This document shows, one piece after another, positions 19,404 through 31,335 of a DNA stretch of 50,716 nt. The stretch lies in assembly GCA_003427395.1 (NCBI GenBank), contig BFEA01000032.1:1602070-1652785 (forward strand), in the 5' to 3' direction. The stretch's first letter is position 1. Every line of letters starts with the position of its first letter. A model generated the notes under the pieces. The model searched no databases, had not been told where the DNA came from, and worked only from the letters and a program-made list of their open reading frames with translations. Origin of the DNA: Chara braunii (taxonomy: Eukaryota; Streptophyta; Charophyceae; Charales; Characeae). Made by a program: the position numbers and the translations under genes.

Positions 19404-20207
19404 TTGCATTTTGAACGTTTCTCGTCTGTATCCTCAGCACTTGTTCAATGACTGCTCCCTTTTTCTGCACTCTCTTGGGCCTGGTGGATTTCTCTATGTT
19501 TGTATGGATATTCGCTTGAATCTTTTCCTCAAGGTATACTTGGGGAGCTTTCTAGTGGACGGGTGGGGTTTCCGTGTCTACTCCGTCTACCCGGGGCTTC
19601 CTTGAGCTCTCTATTTACCAGGGCACTCCCGGGGAGTGCCAAAATCTCTGGACTTTTTTCTTTTCCGAGGATCTCATGAAAATTGCCCTGGCAGTGGAAG
19701 AGAAACCAGCTATAGCAGCAGACAAGCAAGTCGACTGCTCAAGTTGGTCATTGCCATCAAGAGATGTTTTATCGTTAGTTAACAACCTTGAGACTGCGGC
19801 ATCTCTTGCGCGTGTAACTTTGTGGCGATTTCCTGTTCCCCGTCAATATCCCGCGATCGGTGCAGCAGGCTGGCTGTATGGCACGTGATTTCGTCGCTTC
19901 CCTCGATATCCACTTCGCCTATCTTTCTATCCACCTTCATCAAAGTTTACCATCTATTAATCATTGTAATTGTCATCATATCTGAATGATATCCCTACTT
20001 TCTGGTCCTCGAAAGCGCCTTGCCGTTCGATTTGATAGGTCGCGTGGTGGAATCCCAGAATCCAAGGGGGTTTTGACGAAGGGAATGTAGTCGGCTCGTG
20101 AGAGAATGATCTATGGGACTGTAAACTTGCCTCTATTGTTCTCTCCGGTATAGTGAGCGTCTGGAAATTTTCCTTCTTGGGGAAACTTCGCGGGAGTCAC
20201 GAAAGCG
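19404..20207. other. No gene; second patch of stem-loops
   Basis: Between 19550 and 19812 short inverted repeats recur: GGCACTCC/GGAGTGCC around 19622, CCAGGGC/GCCCTGG about 70 bp apart, and AGAGATG/CATCTCT near 19757-19808. It is weaker than the chain at 9.6-10.6 kb. Confidence 0.4.
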
Positions 20208-20343
20208 AGTTATAGTTGCACTATGGGGCAAGATATAGTTTGGAATTACAGTTCGGGCAATGTATACAACCCAGCTTTGTGGCCAGGTAGGGTGCCCGAA
20301 GTGCAATTGCAAACTGTATCTTGCCCCATAGTGCAATTATAAC
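20208..20343. other. Hairpin with 52-bp arms
   Basis: The left arm starts AGTTATAGTTGCACTATGGG and the right arm is its near-complement, ending CCCATAGTGCAATTATAACT. About five mismatches occur in 52 pairs, with a loop of about 30 bases. Candidate MITE-like foldback or small-RNA precursor. Confidence 0.85.
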
Positions 20344-20384
20344 TTGTTTTTATGACTCTGCTGAAGGTTTTTATCCCTTTGTTG

Positions 20385-21140
20385 TTTTAAGGTTTTCACT
20401 GTGTGATTTTAGGTTATGATTCCGGAATAGTGAGTTCTCCATCGTCAAGGCCAAGTCTGACTGTGATTACTTGGTGGATAAAAGCAGTTGAATTCACAGC
20501 CAGACAACTTCTAGAGGTCGTCTGGAAATCTTTTGTTGTGTTACGGTTTTCAGTGTGATTTTAGGGTAGAATGCCGATTCTGACGGTGATTATCTGGTGG
20601 AAATCACAGTCGAAATTGCTAACCGAATATCACACCGATTCATCATAGCAACAGCGCATGATGTATAGGACAAGGCCAATTCTCATTGTGATTACCTGGT
20701 GGATAAAAGCAGTTGAATTCGCAGCAAGACGACTTCTACCTGTCGTCGACATTGCTAAGCCGGAAGTCACACCGATTCATAGCAAACAGGGCATGATGTA
20801 TAGAACTGCAAACTTACGCCTATTGTTCCCTCCGTAACAGAGGTCGATAGCAGCAGGGCAAGATGTAAAGGGTATAGGAATGTAAAATTTACGTCTATTG
20901 TTCTCTCTGGTACAGAGGTTGTCTCGAAATCTTTTCTTGTGTTACGGTCTTCACTGTGTGATTTTAGGGTAGAGTGAGTGCCGAAGTAATGACTCGGAGC
21001 CCTCCCTCCCCACCGCCAAGGCCAATTGCGACTGTGATTTCCTGGTGGATTAAAGCACTTGAACTCACAGCGAGACAGACTTCCTGTTGCGATGAATGAA
21101 TCGGTGTGATGTGCGCTTAGCAATGTCGAGGACAGGTAGA
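20385..21140. repeat. Three diverged direct repeats plus inverted piece
   Basis: The phrases ACTGTGTGATTTTAGG, CTGGTGGATAAAAGCAGTTG and GTCTATTGTTCTCTC recur two to three times across the block. A ~55-bp segment at 20736-20790 (CGACATTGCTAAG...CACACCGATTCAT) returns in inverted form at 21081-21140. Confidence 0.75.
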
Positions 21141-21828
21141 CGTTGTCTGCTATTGAAAAATGAAAAAGACAGCTGCTCCCCACCAATAGATGGATATTCC
21201 CCGACAATGCTAGTGGGCCCTGCTCTTATCAGCACCCCCAGCGTTAGCTCGGGTTGTTCTCTTTAACAAAAAAAAAAAAAAAAAAAAAGACTGACATTGC
21301 GTAGCTGCACAGCTACGTCGGTGAGTGAATGGGAATCGAACGAGTTAGCACAATCAGGAGATGGAGGATTCGGAGTGTTTTTTTTTTTTTTTTTTCCCCG
21401 AAGGGGCCATGCTAAATTCTTCTTTCTCTGTATCCTTCCAATATTAACGGATCTCCCAAGGTAGCTTTTTTTTCTTTGATTCGGAGGTTACCAGTGTCAG
21501 GGGATGGGAGATCAGAAGGGAAATCGGATTGATTAGGGTTCCAACGAGAGACCTGGCGCTGTCCTTGTCTTATCTGGTCCAGGGATTCATTTCGGAAGAC
21601 GACACAAGAGCGCATAATATTTGAAAAATCGCTACGGTTTCCTTTTTTGGGAAGACAAATCACAGCTTATTAGAATCGATTTCGCCTTTCCCGCTGTTCT
21701 ATGCCCGTGACCGTGCCTCCATTCCTAATAGTGTTTTGAACATCCATCCGCCGGGGAAAAAAAAAAAAAGAGGCTAAAAAGAAAATTTTCTGGCCGCCCT
21801 GCGTTGGTTCTTCTGAACTCGATCTAAA

Positions 21829-21864
<36 letters not shown>

Positions 21865-22412
21865 GACAGGCTGCTCCATCTATTTGTGGGGGGCGTCACC
21901 TGCTGGAAACCGGGTCCAGCGTCCCATAGGGCCACAGATACATCTTTTTTGAAACCTTAATTAAGCTTCTATCATGACAATTACACAGTCGTACACTTGT
22001 CCCACGTAGTCCTATGTTTGGCCGTCACATTTGATTTGGGTAGGTGGGTGTAGCAGATATGAAGCCCACAAGCCTAGGGCATTTCCCTTTTTTTTCTTCC
22101 CCTCTTTAAATTAAATCCGTTGCTTAGGTACTTGCAATATATGTAGTCACAGAGAACTTCCTCTTGAAAATATACGTATTCAACGTGAAAGTAGCGACAT
22201 CCCATTGCGGCCAGGTCACCTAGCCGAGTTGGTGATGGGGGGGTGATGGTCCTGGGTTGTCCACACTATGGTAGGACAAAGGGGGTGGGGGTGTGCCGGG
22301 GTAATTGATCAGAGGAAGGGCGAAAAATAAGAAAAAAAAACATCCCCTGGCCGCGGTGCATTTAGAAGTTAGGCAAAGCAGTCTCCTTTTTATTGTCAGG
22401 GACTGCGACACA
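21141..22412. other. No gene recognised; homopolymer runs
   Basis: Poly(A) near 21269-21288, poly(T) near 21379-21396 and a run of more than 30 T at about 21831-21863. Frames through them code for Lys or Phe runs only. Confidence 0.5.
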
Positions 22413-22575
22413 CTACTCTCATTGAAGCTATGTCTGATTTCCCGTACTACTCTCATTTAGGCTGTCTGATTTCCCGCACTACGCTCATTTAGGCTATGCC
22501 TCATTTGCCATTTCAAGCAGCAGTCTTGTTTAGGTTGTCAGCGATCATGCTGCATGTTTTTATTTAGGTTGTCTG
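22413..22575. repeat. ~35-bp short tandem repeat
   Basis: Three to four units built on CTCATTTAGGCT and CTGATTTCCCG. Confidence 0.7.
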
Positions 22576-23712
22576 ATAACCTGCTTGGTGTTAGGGCCTG
22601 GTTCGAATTCGAGGGTTGAAGGAAAATTCTTCGTTCCACCCCTCCCTCCCTAATGACACCGCCGTAATGTTTTCAATTTCCTGCTCTCAAGTGTGCATCT
22701 TTGAAACTCAAGCTGGGGCAAAATCGCACTTGAACTCAAGGTACCTCCCCAAGGTACCTACCTCCCTTAGCACTTTGACTGGGGCTTTTTTTTATTGTTC
22801 TTTTTTTCCAGCAGGCATTCTGGTCCAGGATTGGTCAAGCCGTGGGTTTCTGTTTCAAGCGCAGCTTGTTCAAGGGTTTCCTCAAGTGCACGCGGAACCA
22901 TACATGGAGTTAGTGTAAACAAATCTCAATTTCAAGTAGTGTCGAACGAGAGGCAGGCGGAGAGGGGAAAAGTACTCACTTGGCATAATGCATGACACAC
23001 GGCGTGCAATTCTCGTCACATGATGAGTAGCTTGCAGTTTGAAACTGCAACTTATGAATCTGTTCTGCCTTGGCATACCAAAGAGGCTCTTTTTTGGGGG
23101 GACTGTCAACCATGCCTTATTCCGAAGGGGAACTCCATTGGCTAGTATGATGAGAGTCTCAATCTCATGGTTTATAGATTGTGTGTGTTGATTATTTCTG
23201 GTACAAAGAATACTTTAGGAACGCAATGGGTGCTGAGTATTTCTGGTACAAAGAAAACTTTAGGATGTGCTCACATGTACCACCCCAATCCCAATCCTTT
23301 GGGAGACAGATGCCACTCTGGGGCACTCTCACATGCAGTCTTCATCAGGCGTCTTTTCATCCGAACGCGATGAATCTGATGAAAGGACCCTCTTCTCCTG
23401 CCTGCAACTATTATGCCCAGGGCCACTCCATTTTCCACGTGGTGCACAGCACAGTCTTAGATCAGTAGAAACATCCTCTGATGTAGTGGCGGTTCAAAAC
23501 CATTCCGTATGAGGTGGTTTTATTCTGTGGAAAGAGACATACTTGCATTTCCGAGTCAGAGGGTCTTAAACCACCAGTACTTGGCCCAGCTATCCAGTCC
23601 GAGCCTCGGCCGACTGGTATGCCGAGCCTTGCCGAGGCTTGAACTACCGGGCACTAGCTTCCCGTACGTGGCTGCAGAAGAACACGGAAACGAGAAGACA
23701 AAAAAAAAAAAA

Positions 23713-23743
<31 letters not shown>

Positions 23744-23815
23744 CAACGCAACGCAAAAAAGCAACGAGAGAAACACGGGATACTCTATTATAAGGAAAAA
23801 AGGAAAAACAAAAAA
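22576..23815. other. No gene; two small tandem repeats
   Basis: TATTTCTGGTACAAAGAA occurs twice 46 bp apart (about 23193 and 23239). A poly(A) plus (CAA)n run lies at 23701-23744. Open frames across the latter read Asn or Gln repeats. Confidence 0.5.
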
Positions 23816-23817
23816 CG

Positions 23818-24086
23818 GTCCCTCTGCTACTCTCAAAACGTGCAAAACGAGAACGAATCTTCTGCTAGAACATGGAAAGATACACTGCCATGATTTTTGT
23901 CTTCAAGATAGCAGCCGGGGGGCTGCTTGGAGCACCGCGCACAGCCTGGCGATTCTCTGTGTGTGTGTGTGTGTGTGTCTCTCTCTGTCGACGTGTGCAC
24001 GGTAGATAAAATCATGGTGGTGTATCTTTCCATGTTCTAGTGAAATATTCACTCTCGTTTTGCACATTTCGAGAGTAGTGGAGCCA

Positions 24087-24092
<6 letters not shown>
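23818..24092. other. Foldback with ~80-bp arms around GT repeat
   Basis: The left arm at 23818-23903 (CTACTCTC...TGCAAAACGAGA...CTAGAACATGGAAAGATACA) returns as reverse complement at 24005-24092. The ~100-bp loop contains (GT)n and CT. A MITE-like or foldback element. Confidence 0.75.

Positions 24093-24147
<55 letters not shown>
24091..24147. repeat. CT microsatellite
   Basis: Uninterrupted CT run directly adjoining the right arm of the foldback. Confidence 0.95.
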
Positions 24148-24150
<3 letters not shown>

Positions 24151-24875
24151 TGCATGCACGCGTGCACCATAAAACACCTGCGTGGGAGGCGGGTCAAATG
24201 GCCACGAAAGACCTGCGTAGCGTCCGTCGGGGTTTTTTGGTTGAACCAATAAATCGGACCTTCCTCAGGCAACCACTTGTCATCATCGCAAAACTCCTTG
24301 TATATAGCATGATCGAGTTATCTCCAACCAACAAAAAATTAAGCAAGTGCGGAGCAGAAACCCTTACAACGGTAATTGCTTCGGATTTTCAATGTTGTTC
24401 GACTGTTGATGAGATTTTGTTTGAATGATTGACTTGATGACAATTAGGCTTTGCCAAAGTCTATTCAAACTTGACTGACGACCGAGAGGCTAAGGCGTTT
24501 CACCTAAAGTTCTGATGCATGCGGCTTGCGAGGGCGATGGCGAGGATCGATGGTTTGACTGGCTGCCCCCCATCAACTGTGGCCGGTGTAAATACTAAGT
24601 CTATACTTGTTAAAATTGTGAAGTCGAGCGACTCGAGGCCTAAATGACTTTAAAAGTGGCGTGTACAGTCGCGGCGTAGAAAAATGTAGATTGTCAATTT
24701 CTTTTAAGGGTCATAACATTGCCCACGTTGAGGGGTTGAGCCCACACTCAGGTGATAAAGGATATGGATCCTACCCTATCAGGTAGGATACACGTTTGAT
24801 CCAAGAGTGCGGCAGCTAGTCGGTTGAGAAGCGGGGGCAGGCGGAGCCAGCCGGATCACGGGACGAGTGCCACCG
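24148..24875. other. No gene recognised
   Basis: The only structure seen is a short hairpin TCCTACC/GGTAGGA near 24770. Confidence 0.45.
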
Positions 24876-25130
24876 GGGACAAACTCTTCATAAAAGAGTT
24901 GCTCCTACTAATTCCATAGTAGGAGCTAACCCAGTAGCCACCCAAAACCGAGATCGAATTTGAAGACGGTCCTGCCAGGGCTAGGTCCATTTTGGAGTAA
25001 CCCAATGGGGAGTTACATGCTTGGCGTGGTTGGTTTCGATCGCGCGATTGTGAAATCATGCGACCAAAATTATCCGTGTCGCAGATTAGCATGATCCCCG
25101 CGCAAGGATGTGACATAAATTGAGAATGGT
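24876..25130 (+). mobile_element. tRNA-derived SINE, copy 2
   Basis: Starts at a perfect 8-bp stem CTCCTACT/AGTAGGAG, directly followed by GGAGCTAACCCAGTAG (A-box at 24927-24937) and the B-box-like GAGATCGAATTT (24949-24960). The body carries GATCGCGCGATTG and CGCAAGGATG as in copies 1 and 3. Confidence 0.6.
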
Positions 25131-25139
25131 TCAAAGTTT

Positions 25140-25270
25140 TCTTTATTCTTTTACCCAATTCGGTTCCACTAGGAATCAAACCTGAGCTTGCTTTTCGCAG
25201 GTTCGTGGTTGGGCCATGAGTGGGGGTGAATGGGGAAGTCGTTGGCATAAGCCAACGGTCTAAGGGAAAA
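25140..25270 (-). mobile_element. tRNA-like repeat with B-box
   Basis: The minus strand has a strong B-box-like AGGTTTGATTCC and a weak A-box-like TGGCCCAACCACG about 30 bp earlier. It begins at a GTTGGC/GCCAAC hairpin. Probably a further SINE type. Confidence 0.35.
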
Positions 25271-25400
25271 AAAAAAAAAACCTAAGTCCAGAACGCCAAT
25301 GGCACGCTTACAAGAGCCTGGGAGCTATAACTCCCAAGACGTAGGCCAGGCGCCCGTTTTCACGGGCATTAAACCGCCATTTTTAGGAATTTTTGTTTTC

Positions 25401-25401
<1 letters not shown>

Positions 25402-25459
<58 letters not shown>

Positions 25460-25735
25460 CCTTCTGTTTTTTGAGTTTTTGCCCCTCACCATTTGAAATA
25501 GCAGCAGCTACGTGGCTTGACGAGGCGCTGCATCTTCCCGTGGGTAAGGGGAAAATTCGTTTCCATCTTGCACATTTGGTGAGTAAAGGGGCGAGAACCA
25601 TTTTTCCTGAGGTTGCACTTAGTCTGCCCCTGCCCTGAATCCATTTGGATTTGAACTTTGGTCTTCATTTCAACAGTTCATGGTTGTGCCTTGGAGGCAT
25701 AACATTTTAAAGGGCGTCGTAAGGCCAATGGACAA
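25402..25735 (-). mobile_element. SINE type 2 with 58-nt poly(A) tail
   Basis: On the minus strand an A-box-like TGCCTCCAAGGCAC (25699-25686) and B-box AGTTCAAATCC (25657-25647) are spaced as in a tRNA. A ~190-bp body ends in 58 uninterrupted A (T run at 25402-25459 on plus). The long tail suggests fairly recent retroposition. A diverged copy without tail is at 37640-37880. Confidence 0.7.
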
Positions 25736-25739
25736 AAAA

Positions 25740-27220
25740 CAAAAAACAAAAGGAAAAGGGGGAAAAGAAAAAGAAAGAAAACGAAAAAAAATGAATTAGG
25801 AATTTGAAAAAACTTATATTTTGCAGTTTGTGGCAGTATTGTTTTGGTGGCGGTAATGATTTTTGTCGACCCTGAGCAGTTTGCTTGGATTTGACAAGTT
25901 TTTAATTAAAAATCGTCAAAGTCGGGATACTTCTTGTACCCCACTTTGGGACTGTCGGGATTTAAACTCGTGATTATCATGAGTTGTTCTTCCCTCACTG
26001 ATATGACACTCCTCAGAACGGGCGCCAAACAGAAAAAAGGCAGCAAATGGATGTCCAAGACTTAGCTGTAACCTTTTGGCTGCCACATGTATAATGTGGA
26101 AAAGATTTGATAAAAACCAAAACGTGGAGAAAGGACGTGGCTGAGAATTATTCAACCCATAACCATGACGAGGGTCTAATTTATCCGCGTTAGATTGAAT
26201 CTCGAGGGGTTGCTTACTTAGGTCAAACCTCTAGAGGTTAAGCCAACCTCCATTTTTAATGAGAGGTTGCTTTGGAACCTTGGTTACAAAGCCAGATGGG
26301 ACATCTTGGAACCGTCGTCGTGAGATGCATGGGCTGCAGAGGAAGGTGTATATATGCTGAACGACGCAGACCAGATCAAGGTATCAAAGTTATGGGTTGC
26401 AACATGAGGTGACAACAACTGCTCCGTAATTTCAGCAGAGGAGGAAAGAGAAGGTGACAAGTGGCAGCCTTCCAATGAATTTGGGACCGGGAACTGAGAT
26501 GCACGAACCCATAATCGAAATGACGTGGGGGCACCCAAGTCCATGGCTATATAGGAAGCTGCTGAACTCAAGCAAGGCACAATGAAGCGGTGGTTTGGCG
26601 TAGCACAAGGCTATGGGTATACAATGAGCCTTGAGGTGTGGTACTTGGCCTCAAGGAGTTCGAGACATCGATCAGAGGACGAAAAGGAGTGTTGGAGGTC
26701 TGCAACGTTGGGAGAGAAGCTACTGGTGAAGATGCTAGTGGCCTGCAAGGTTGAAGGAGCCACTGAAGGAGGAACAAACCAACCTTAGTTAAAGCTAGGA
26801 AGGTTACTGGGCCGGAATTGGAGAGGTTGAAGGAGATGGAGGTTTGCACGAAGGTTGAAGGTGAAGTTGGGTGGTTACAACAATAACGAGCAGCCACATC
26901 TATAATCCACATCCTCAACATCCGGGGGAGACACTGACAATTCTTTGCGGCAATGACGTAACCGATTGTAGCAGGTGATGCTGCCAAAAGTTTGGTAGAC
27001 CGACATTACCTCGTAAGGGGGTTATGCCGTCAAAATTTTGGTGCGACGACAACCATTATTCGCGATGGGGTTATGTTGCCGAACTCGACACGTTGGCTGT
27101 ACTAAATTTTGGAGGGGAGGTGCTGTCATTTTTACGGTACGACGACAATAATATTTTTCAGTGGGAGAATGTTGTCCATTTGATGCCGGGGAGCGTTTTT
27201 TTTTTTAGGGACGTGTAGTT
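25740..27220. repeat. Composite repeat, copy 1
   Basis: Collinear with 37880-39600 at perhaps 70-80% identity. Shared landmarks: TTAAAAATCGTCA, CAGAAAAAAGGCAGC, CATTTTTAATGAGAGG and AAAGTTATGGGT. No coding frame is conserved between the copies. It ends in a degenerate version of the motif that is amplified as the 54-bp array in copy 2. Confidence 0.75.
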
Positions 27221-28685
27221 GGTTTAACGATGTGATATTTGCAATTTTGAGCAAGGGGTCGTGGTCAGGGTTGTCGACCCCCGGCTGCGGGTCCCCAAAC
27301 CCTTAGAATTAAAAAAATCGGACAGCGGCTTGTACCGCACCTGGAACCTGCCCTTTTCGTCTGTTCTGAGACTGTCTTCGAACTAGCCAGCCACGAAGCG
27401 AGGGTATGCTAGTAAGCCTTTGGGCAACCCTTTCTACACTGACCTGATGGCAAAAAATTGGGGCCTAAAATTTTGCTTAATTTAATTATGGAATTAAAAA
27501 TAAGAAATAAAATTAAACCGATAGAAAAAAATGGAAAACAAATTATTATCCTATTATTTGATATTTCTGATCCGATCACACCCTCGTTGGTTTTGACCGG
27601 GATTAACCTATTTATTTTTCCTCTTTGAATTACACGGATTTTCCTTGCTGATGTTGTCAGATTTTACTCAATTTTTACCCTTGGTGTCGAGCGGCTCTTG
27701 CCTTACGCCGCCCTTCACTTCCTTAGTGACTACATTTGACGGGTACCGGATCTACCTGTTCTGCCGGGCGGGACTGGCCGAGATCGAGGGATTGTGATAT
27801 CATGTTCATGCCACGGGTATCAAGGGCGACACGTCAGGGAGGAGGCGAACCGCAAAGGTTTGAGTGAACATTCTTTTATGGACACTACAGACGACCATCG
27901 CGCTCAACATATAAAAACATGAAGATCACGGAAGAAAACGCCAGAGGCTCCGGATGAGGTACAAGAACGAAGAGGCCACACTCACGATGAAGTATCAGGG
28001 AGTGGGCTAGATAAAGGAGAGCATTGGGCTCTAAGACGAACCCTCGGGTGAACTAATCGGCGGTCGACACCAGAGTTCATCGTGGGATCAATATAGAAGG
28101 AAATCGTTGCTCGGGCCCGCTTGGGGCTTTGACATACGGGCCTTAAATAAAGTCGGAAGAGAGCCTGAGAGGCCTAATGTAGAGAAGTGGGCCTTCGGGC
28201 CGTGAACTTGTTAATTTCGGGACCAGGCCTTGCAAAAATTGACAAGGCTCTAATATTTTTTACGTGGGAACCACCAGAGCCTGGGCGGGCTCAGGCCTAG
28301 GTTCAGAATGAACCTTGGTACCAGGGCGCTGCAAAACGCCTCGTACCCGACATAAAAACTCCCTTCGCTAAAACCCCTTAAGGGGCCCCAATAGGCCCGG
28401 GCATAGGCTCGGGGGAGCCACGGTACCAGGGCGCAATTTGTCGGCAGCTTCGCAGCGTGCGAGGGCTTAGGCACACTTTGAAAGGGGCCCGGAAAAGTAT
28501 AAAGACCGAACCGGGCCCAGAATCTGGACACTTCAGACATGCGTAGTTACGGACGCACGAGAGGAGTTCGGGAGAACGCTCAGAGGAGGGCAAAATCACG
28601 TGCACCAGCAGGACGACAACGAGGAGGAGAGAGATGAGCGAGAGGAGGTAACCAAAAGACAACCGAGAGCATCAGGGGACAGGCG
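27221..28685. other. No gene recognised
   Basis: AT-rich in 27480-27700, GC-rich later. ORFs at 28250-28662 are minus frames without motifs. Confidence 0.45.
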
Positions 28686-30050
28686 TGTCATAGCTGCGCG
28701 TAGAAGGAACTCGCGCACACACGGGCGTGCGTCCGTGCGATGCCCCACGCACGGGCGCGCAGAGCTAGACACAACACGCAAACACTGGCGGACAACAGCG
28801 CTCAGCCCCACGTGATCGAGATCGGGATCTGAGTGCGTACATTCGGGTGCACCAACGCACGACTCCACATGGTCGGGATCGCGGCGTGCGCGACTACCCG
28901 CACGCGAGCGTACACGTGCACCATTGAGATTGGGACCTGTACAGTTGCGCGCACAGTCGCGCGCACACACACGCTGACGCACGCGGACGGGAACGGAGTG
29001 TGCACCCGCGTGCACCGCGCCCAATTGGGATCGGGGCGAACGCAGTTGGGCACAATCGCGCGCACACTCACATAGTCGAGATCTGGAAATGCAAACACAT
29101 TTAGTCGGGATTGAGCCCCTCATGGTCGTGCGCACACGGGCGAGCACGTGCGCAATCGGGATCTGGGCGTGGGCAGTTGGGCACACTCACACTCACACTC
29201 ACACAGTCGTGGTTTAGTAGCGCAAATGCGTGCATGTAGGCGCGCACGCTGCGCACAATCGAGATAGGCGCGGACGACCTTGTGCACACCTCGCACAGTC
29301 GGATCGGGCGCGAAAAGTTACGAACAGCGACGGACACACGCCCGTACAGGCGCGCACATTGTGCACAGACAAGATAGGTGCGAGCAACTGCGTACACGTT
29401 GTGCACAGTCGGGAGCTGTGTAACACTCCGTACGACGTAAGGGGGGTTTATCGTACGGTCGTATGTACGGCCATATGAACGGCCGTACGGCCATATGTAC
29501 AGTCCCGTACGAAAAAAAACAAAACACAAAAACGTTTGTTTTTTTATCTCAAATTTGGTAACGAATTTCAATATGACCGTGAGGAAAAAGAGTTTCAGTT
29601 TATTTTTCTGCATAACATTTTTTTTTTCAGATTTTTTTGAATTTTTTTCTTTTTGCTTTTTTTTCGTACATAAGGCCCGTACGCCCACATGAGCCCATAC
29701 GTACGGCCGTACGTACGTACGGACGGTCCGTATTTGTACGGGGGTCCACATAGGTCGGGAGTGGGCGTAGACAGTCGCGCGTAGCAGTGGACACGCGCTT
29801 GTGCAGGGGCGCACACTTCGCACAAACGGGATAGGTGCGCGTAACCACGTGTTCACGATGCACATCCGGGATTTAGTTGCTCACAGCCGTGTGCATCAGC
29901 GCGCGGGCGGGAGCACTGTCGGGGAGACTGCGAGCAGCAGCGCGAGTACACGTGTGCACATTCGAGGGAGCTGTGCCCAGCAGCACGCTCACACGTGCAC
30001 AGTCGGGAGACCACTCACACCAGCACGCTTGCGCCTGACGAGGTAGGTAG
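28686..30050. repeat. GC-rich degenerate array
   Basis: Irregular units of about 45-60 bp built from GCGCGCACAC, CAGTCGGGATC and GGGCG words. Long frames on both strands (for example the 254-codon minus frame 29101-29865) are Arg/Cys/Val-rich by-products of the repeat. The composition is similar to the 6.3-7.6 kb array. Confidence 0.7.
29425..29745. other. Foldback insertion rich in CGTACG
   Basis: Both ends are packed with GGCCGTAC and GTACGTACG palindromes. The inner borders are GTACGAAAAAAAACAAAA at 29507 and its near-complement TTTTGCTTTTTTTTCGTAC at about 29652-29670, enclosing an AT-rich core. It interrupts the GC-rich array, so it looks inserted. Confidence 0.6.
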
Positions 30051-30162
30051 GGGCACCCGGGGACGGAATCAGGAGTTCGGAACCAGGCTTCGAGCGCGAA
30101 CTGGGCCCTTGGGGCATACTCGAGCATCGAACGGTATGGGATCATGAGACACGTTCTGAATG

Positions 30163-30354
30163 GGACTACGGGACCCAGGCTGAATGAGACTACGAGACCC
30201 GGGATGAACGAGACTACGAGACCCAGGCTGAACGAGACTACGGGACCCAGGCTGAACGAGACTACGGGACCCAGACTGAACAGGACTACGCGACCCAGGC
30301 TGAACGAGACGACAGGACCCAGGCTGAACGGGACTGAGGGACCCAGGCTGAATG
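30163..30354. repeat. 24-bp minisatellite, 8 units
   Basis: The unit is GAGACTACGGGACCCAGGC followed by TGAAC. The period is eight codons, so frames on both strands stay open (plus reading ETTGPRLN). Variation is by substitution only. I do not accept the frames as genes. Confidence 0.92.
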
Positions 30355-30917
30355 ATCGTAGCTAGGGGACTCGAGCAGATTGCCATGTTGACAGGGGCTA
30401 CGTAACTCAGACTAATCGGGACTGCAAGACCAGACTGAGATTTTCGACATGGACCGACACTTAGGAGTTGGACCGGACCTTGAGCGAAACTCCGATGCCA
30501 ACAACTGCTTGGATTAAGCGAGGCATTTAGGTTCAGACTGGGAAATTTGTAGCCAGGCTGGGATATATGGGATCAAGTCGAGACTTTGGGCACAGGCCGA
30601 GGTATTGAAGGTCGGGCTGAAACACTTGAGACGTGGTTGAGACGTTCAACCCGAAGCCTTTTCGAGCTAGACCAGGACTGAGGGACCGGGGACAAACGAA
30701 ACAAGACTCCGGACCCCGGGAACTTCAGTGAAAGGCAACAGGGTGGTTTAGTCAGCCGGAAGCAGAGCCTGACCAAGGTTACAGTTCTTGAGGAGAACAG
30801 GTGGCAAGATCGACCCATGGTGAAAGTAGATCGTGAGCAGTGGCCACGGTGGACCCTTGAATCTACCTAAGACACAGAGAGTTCGAGTATTGTTCCTTGG
30901 AACCAACGTGCTCATTA
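30355..30917. other. No gene; decayed GGGACC/CAGGCTGAGA repeats
   Basis: Irregular relatives of the 24-bp unit continue to about 30720. No gene is visible. Confidence 0.5.
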
Positions 30918-31155
30918 CACATGCGGTTATCAGGTAGCTGAAATTTTAGGACTGAAAATTTTGAAGTGAGAGTTTTTGACAGTCTGAAAATCCTAAATGG
31001 TCCTGAAGTGGTGAAAGGTCCGAAGACCCTGAAAACCATCTGTTTAGGCAGGTTGCATCCTGAAGTGGTGAAGGGTGTCCTGAAGTGGTCAAGTGAATCC
31101 TGAATGGTCCTGAAGTGGTGAAAGGTCCGAAAACCATGAAAACCACCCTTCACCA
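30918..31155 (+). repeat. Direct repeat, copy 1 (possible LTR part)
   Basis: Begins CACATGCGGTTATCAGGTAG and is collinear with 33841-34096. It includes the recurrent words CCTGAAGTGGTGAA and CTGTTTAGGCAGG. Since a primer-binding site follows at 31735, the region to 31733 may be an LTR. Confidence 0.7.
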
Positions 31156-31335
31156 CTTGAGGATGTAGCCTGCCTAAACAGGTGGTTTTCAGGCTCTTCG
31201 AAACTTTCACCACTTCAGGACCATTCTGGATTTTCAAACTTGAATGGTCCTGAAGTAGTGAAAGGTTCGAAGACCTTGAAAACCACCTGTTTAGGCAGAC
31301 CGCATCCTGAAGTGGTGAAGGGTGTCCTGAAGTGG
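31140..31335. other. Large hairpin, ~90-bp arms
   Basis: An inverted copy of the CCTGAAGTGGTGAA block (31140-31235) directly precedes a forward copy (31240-31335). Arms match across GGTGGTTTTC/GAAAACCACC, CTGTTTAGGCAGG and the CCACTTCAGGACCATT blocks, with a loop of about 20 bases. Confidence 0.8.

Noticed and set aside
20385-21140. Telomere-like TTTAGGG words
   Set aside because: They occur singly inside diverged repeats and not in tandem.
23501-23793. Poly-Gln/Asn proteins
   Set aside because: Pure translation of the (CAA)n and poly(A) tract.
29101-29865. 254-codon minus-strand frame
   Set aside because: Crosses the GC-rich degenerate array and the foldback; Arg/Cys/Val-rich by-product with no domain.
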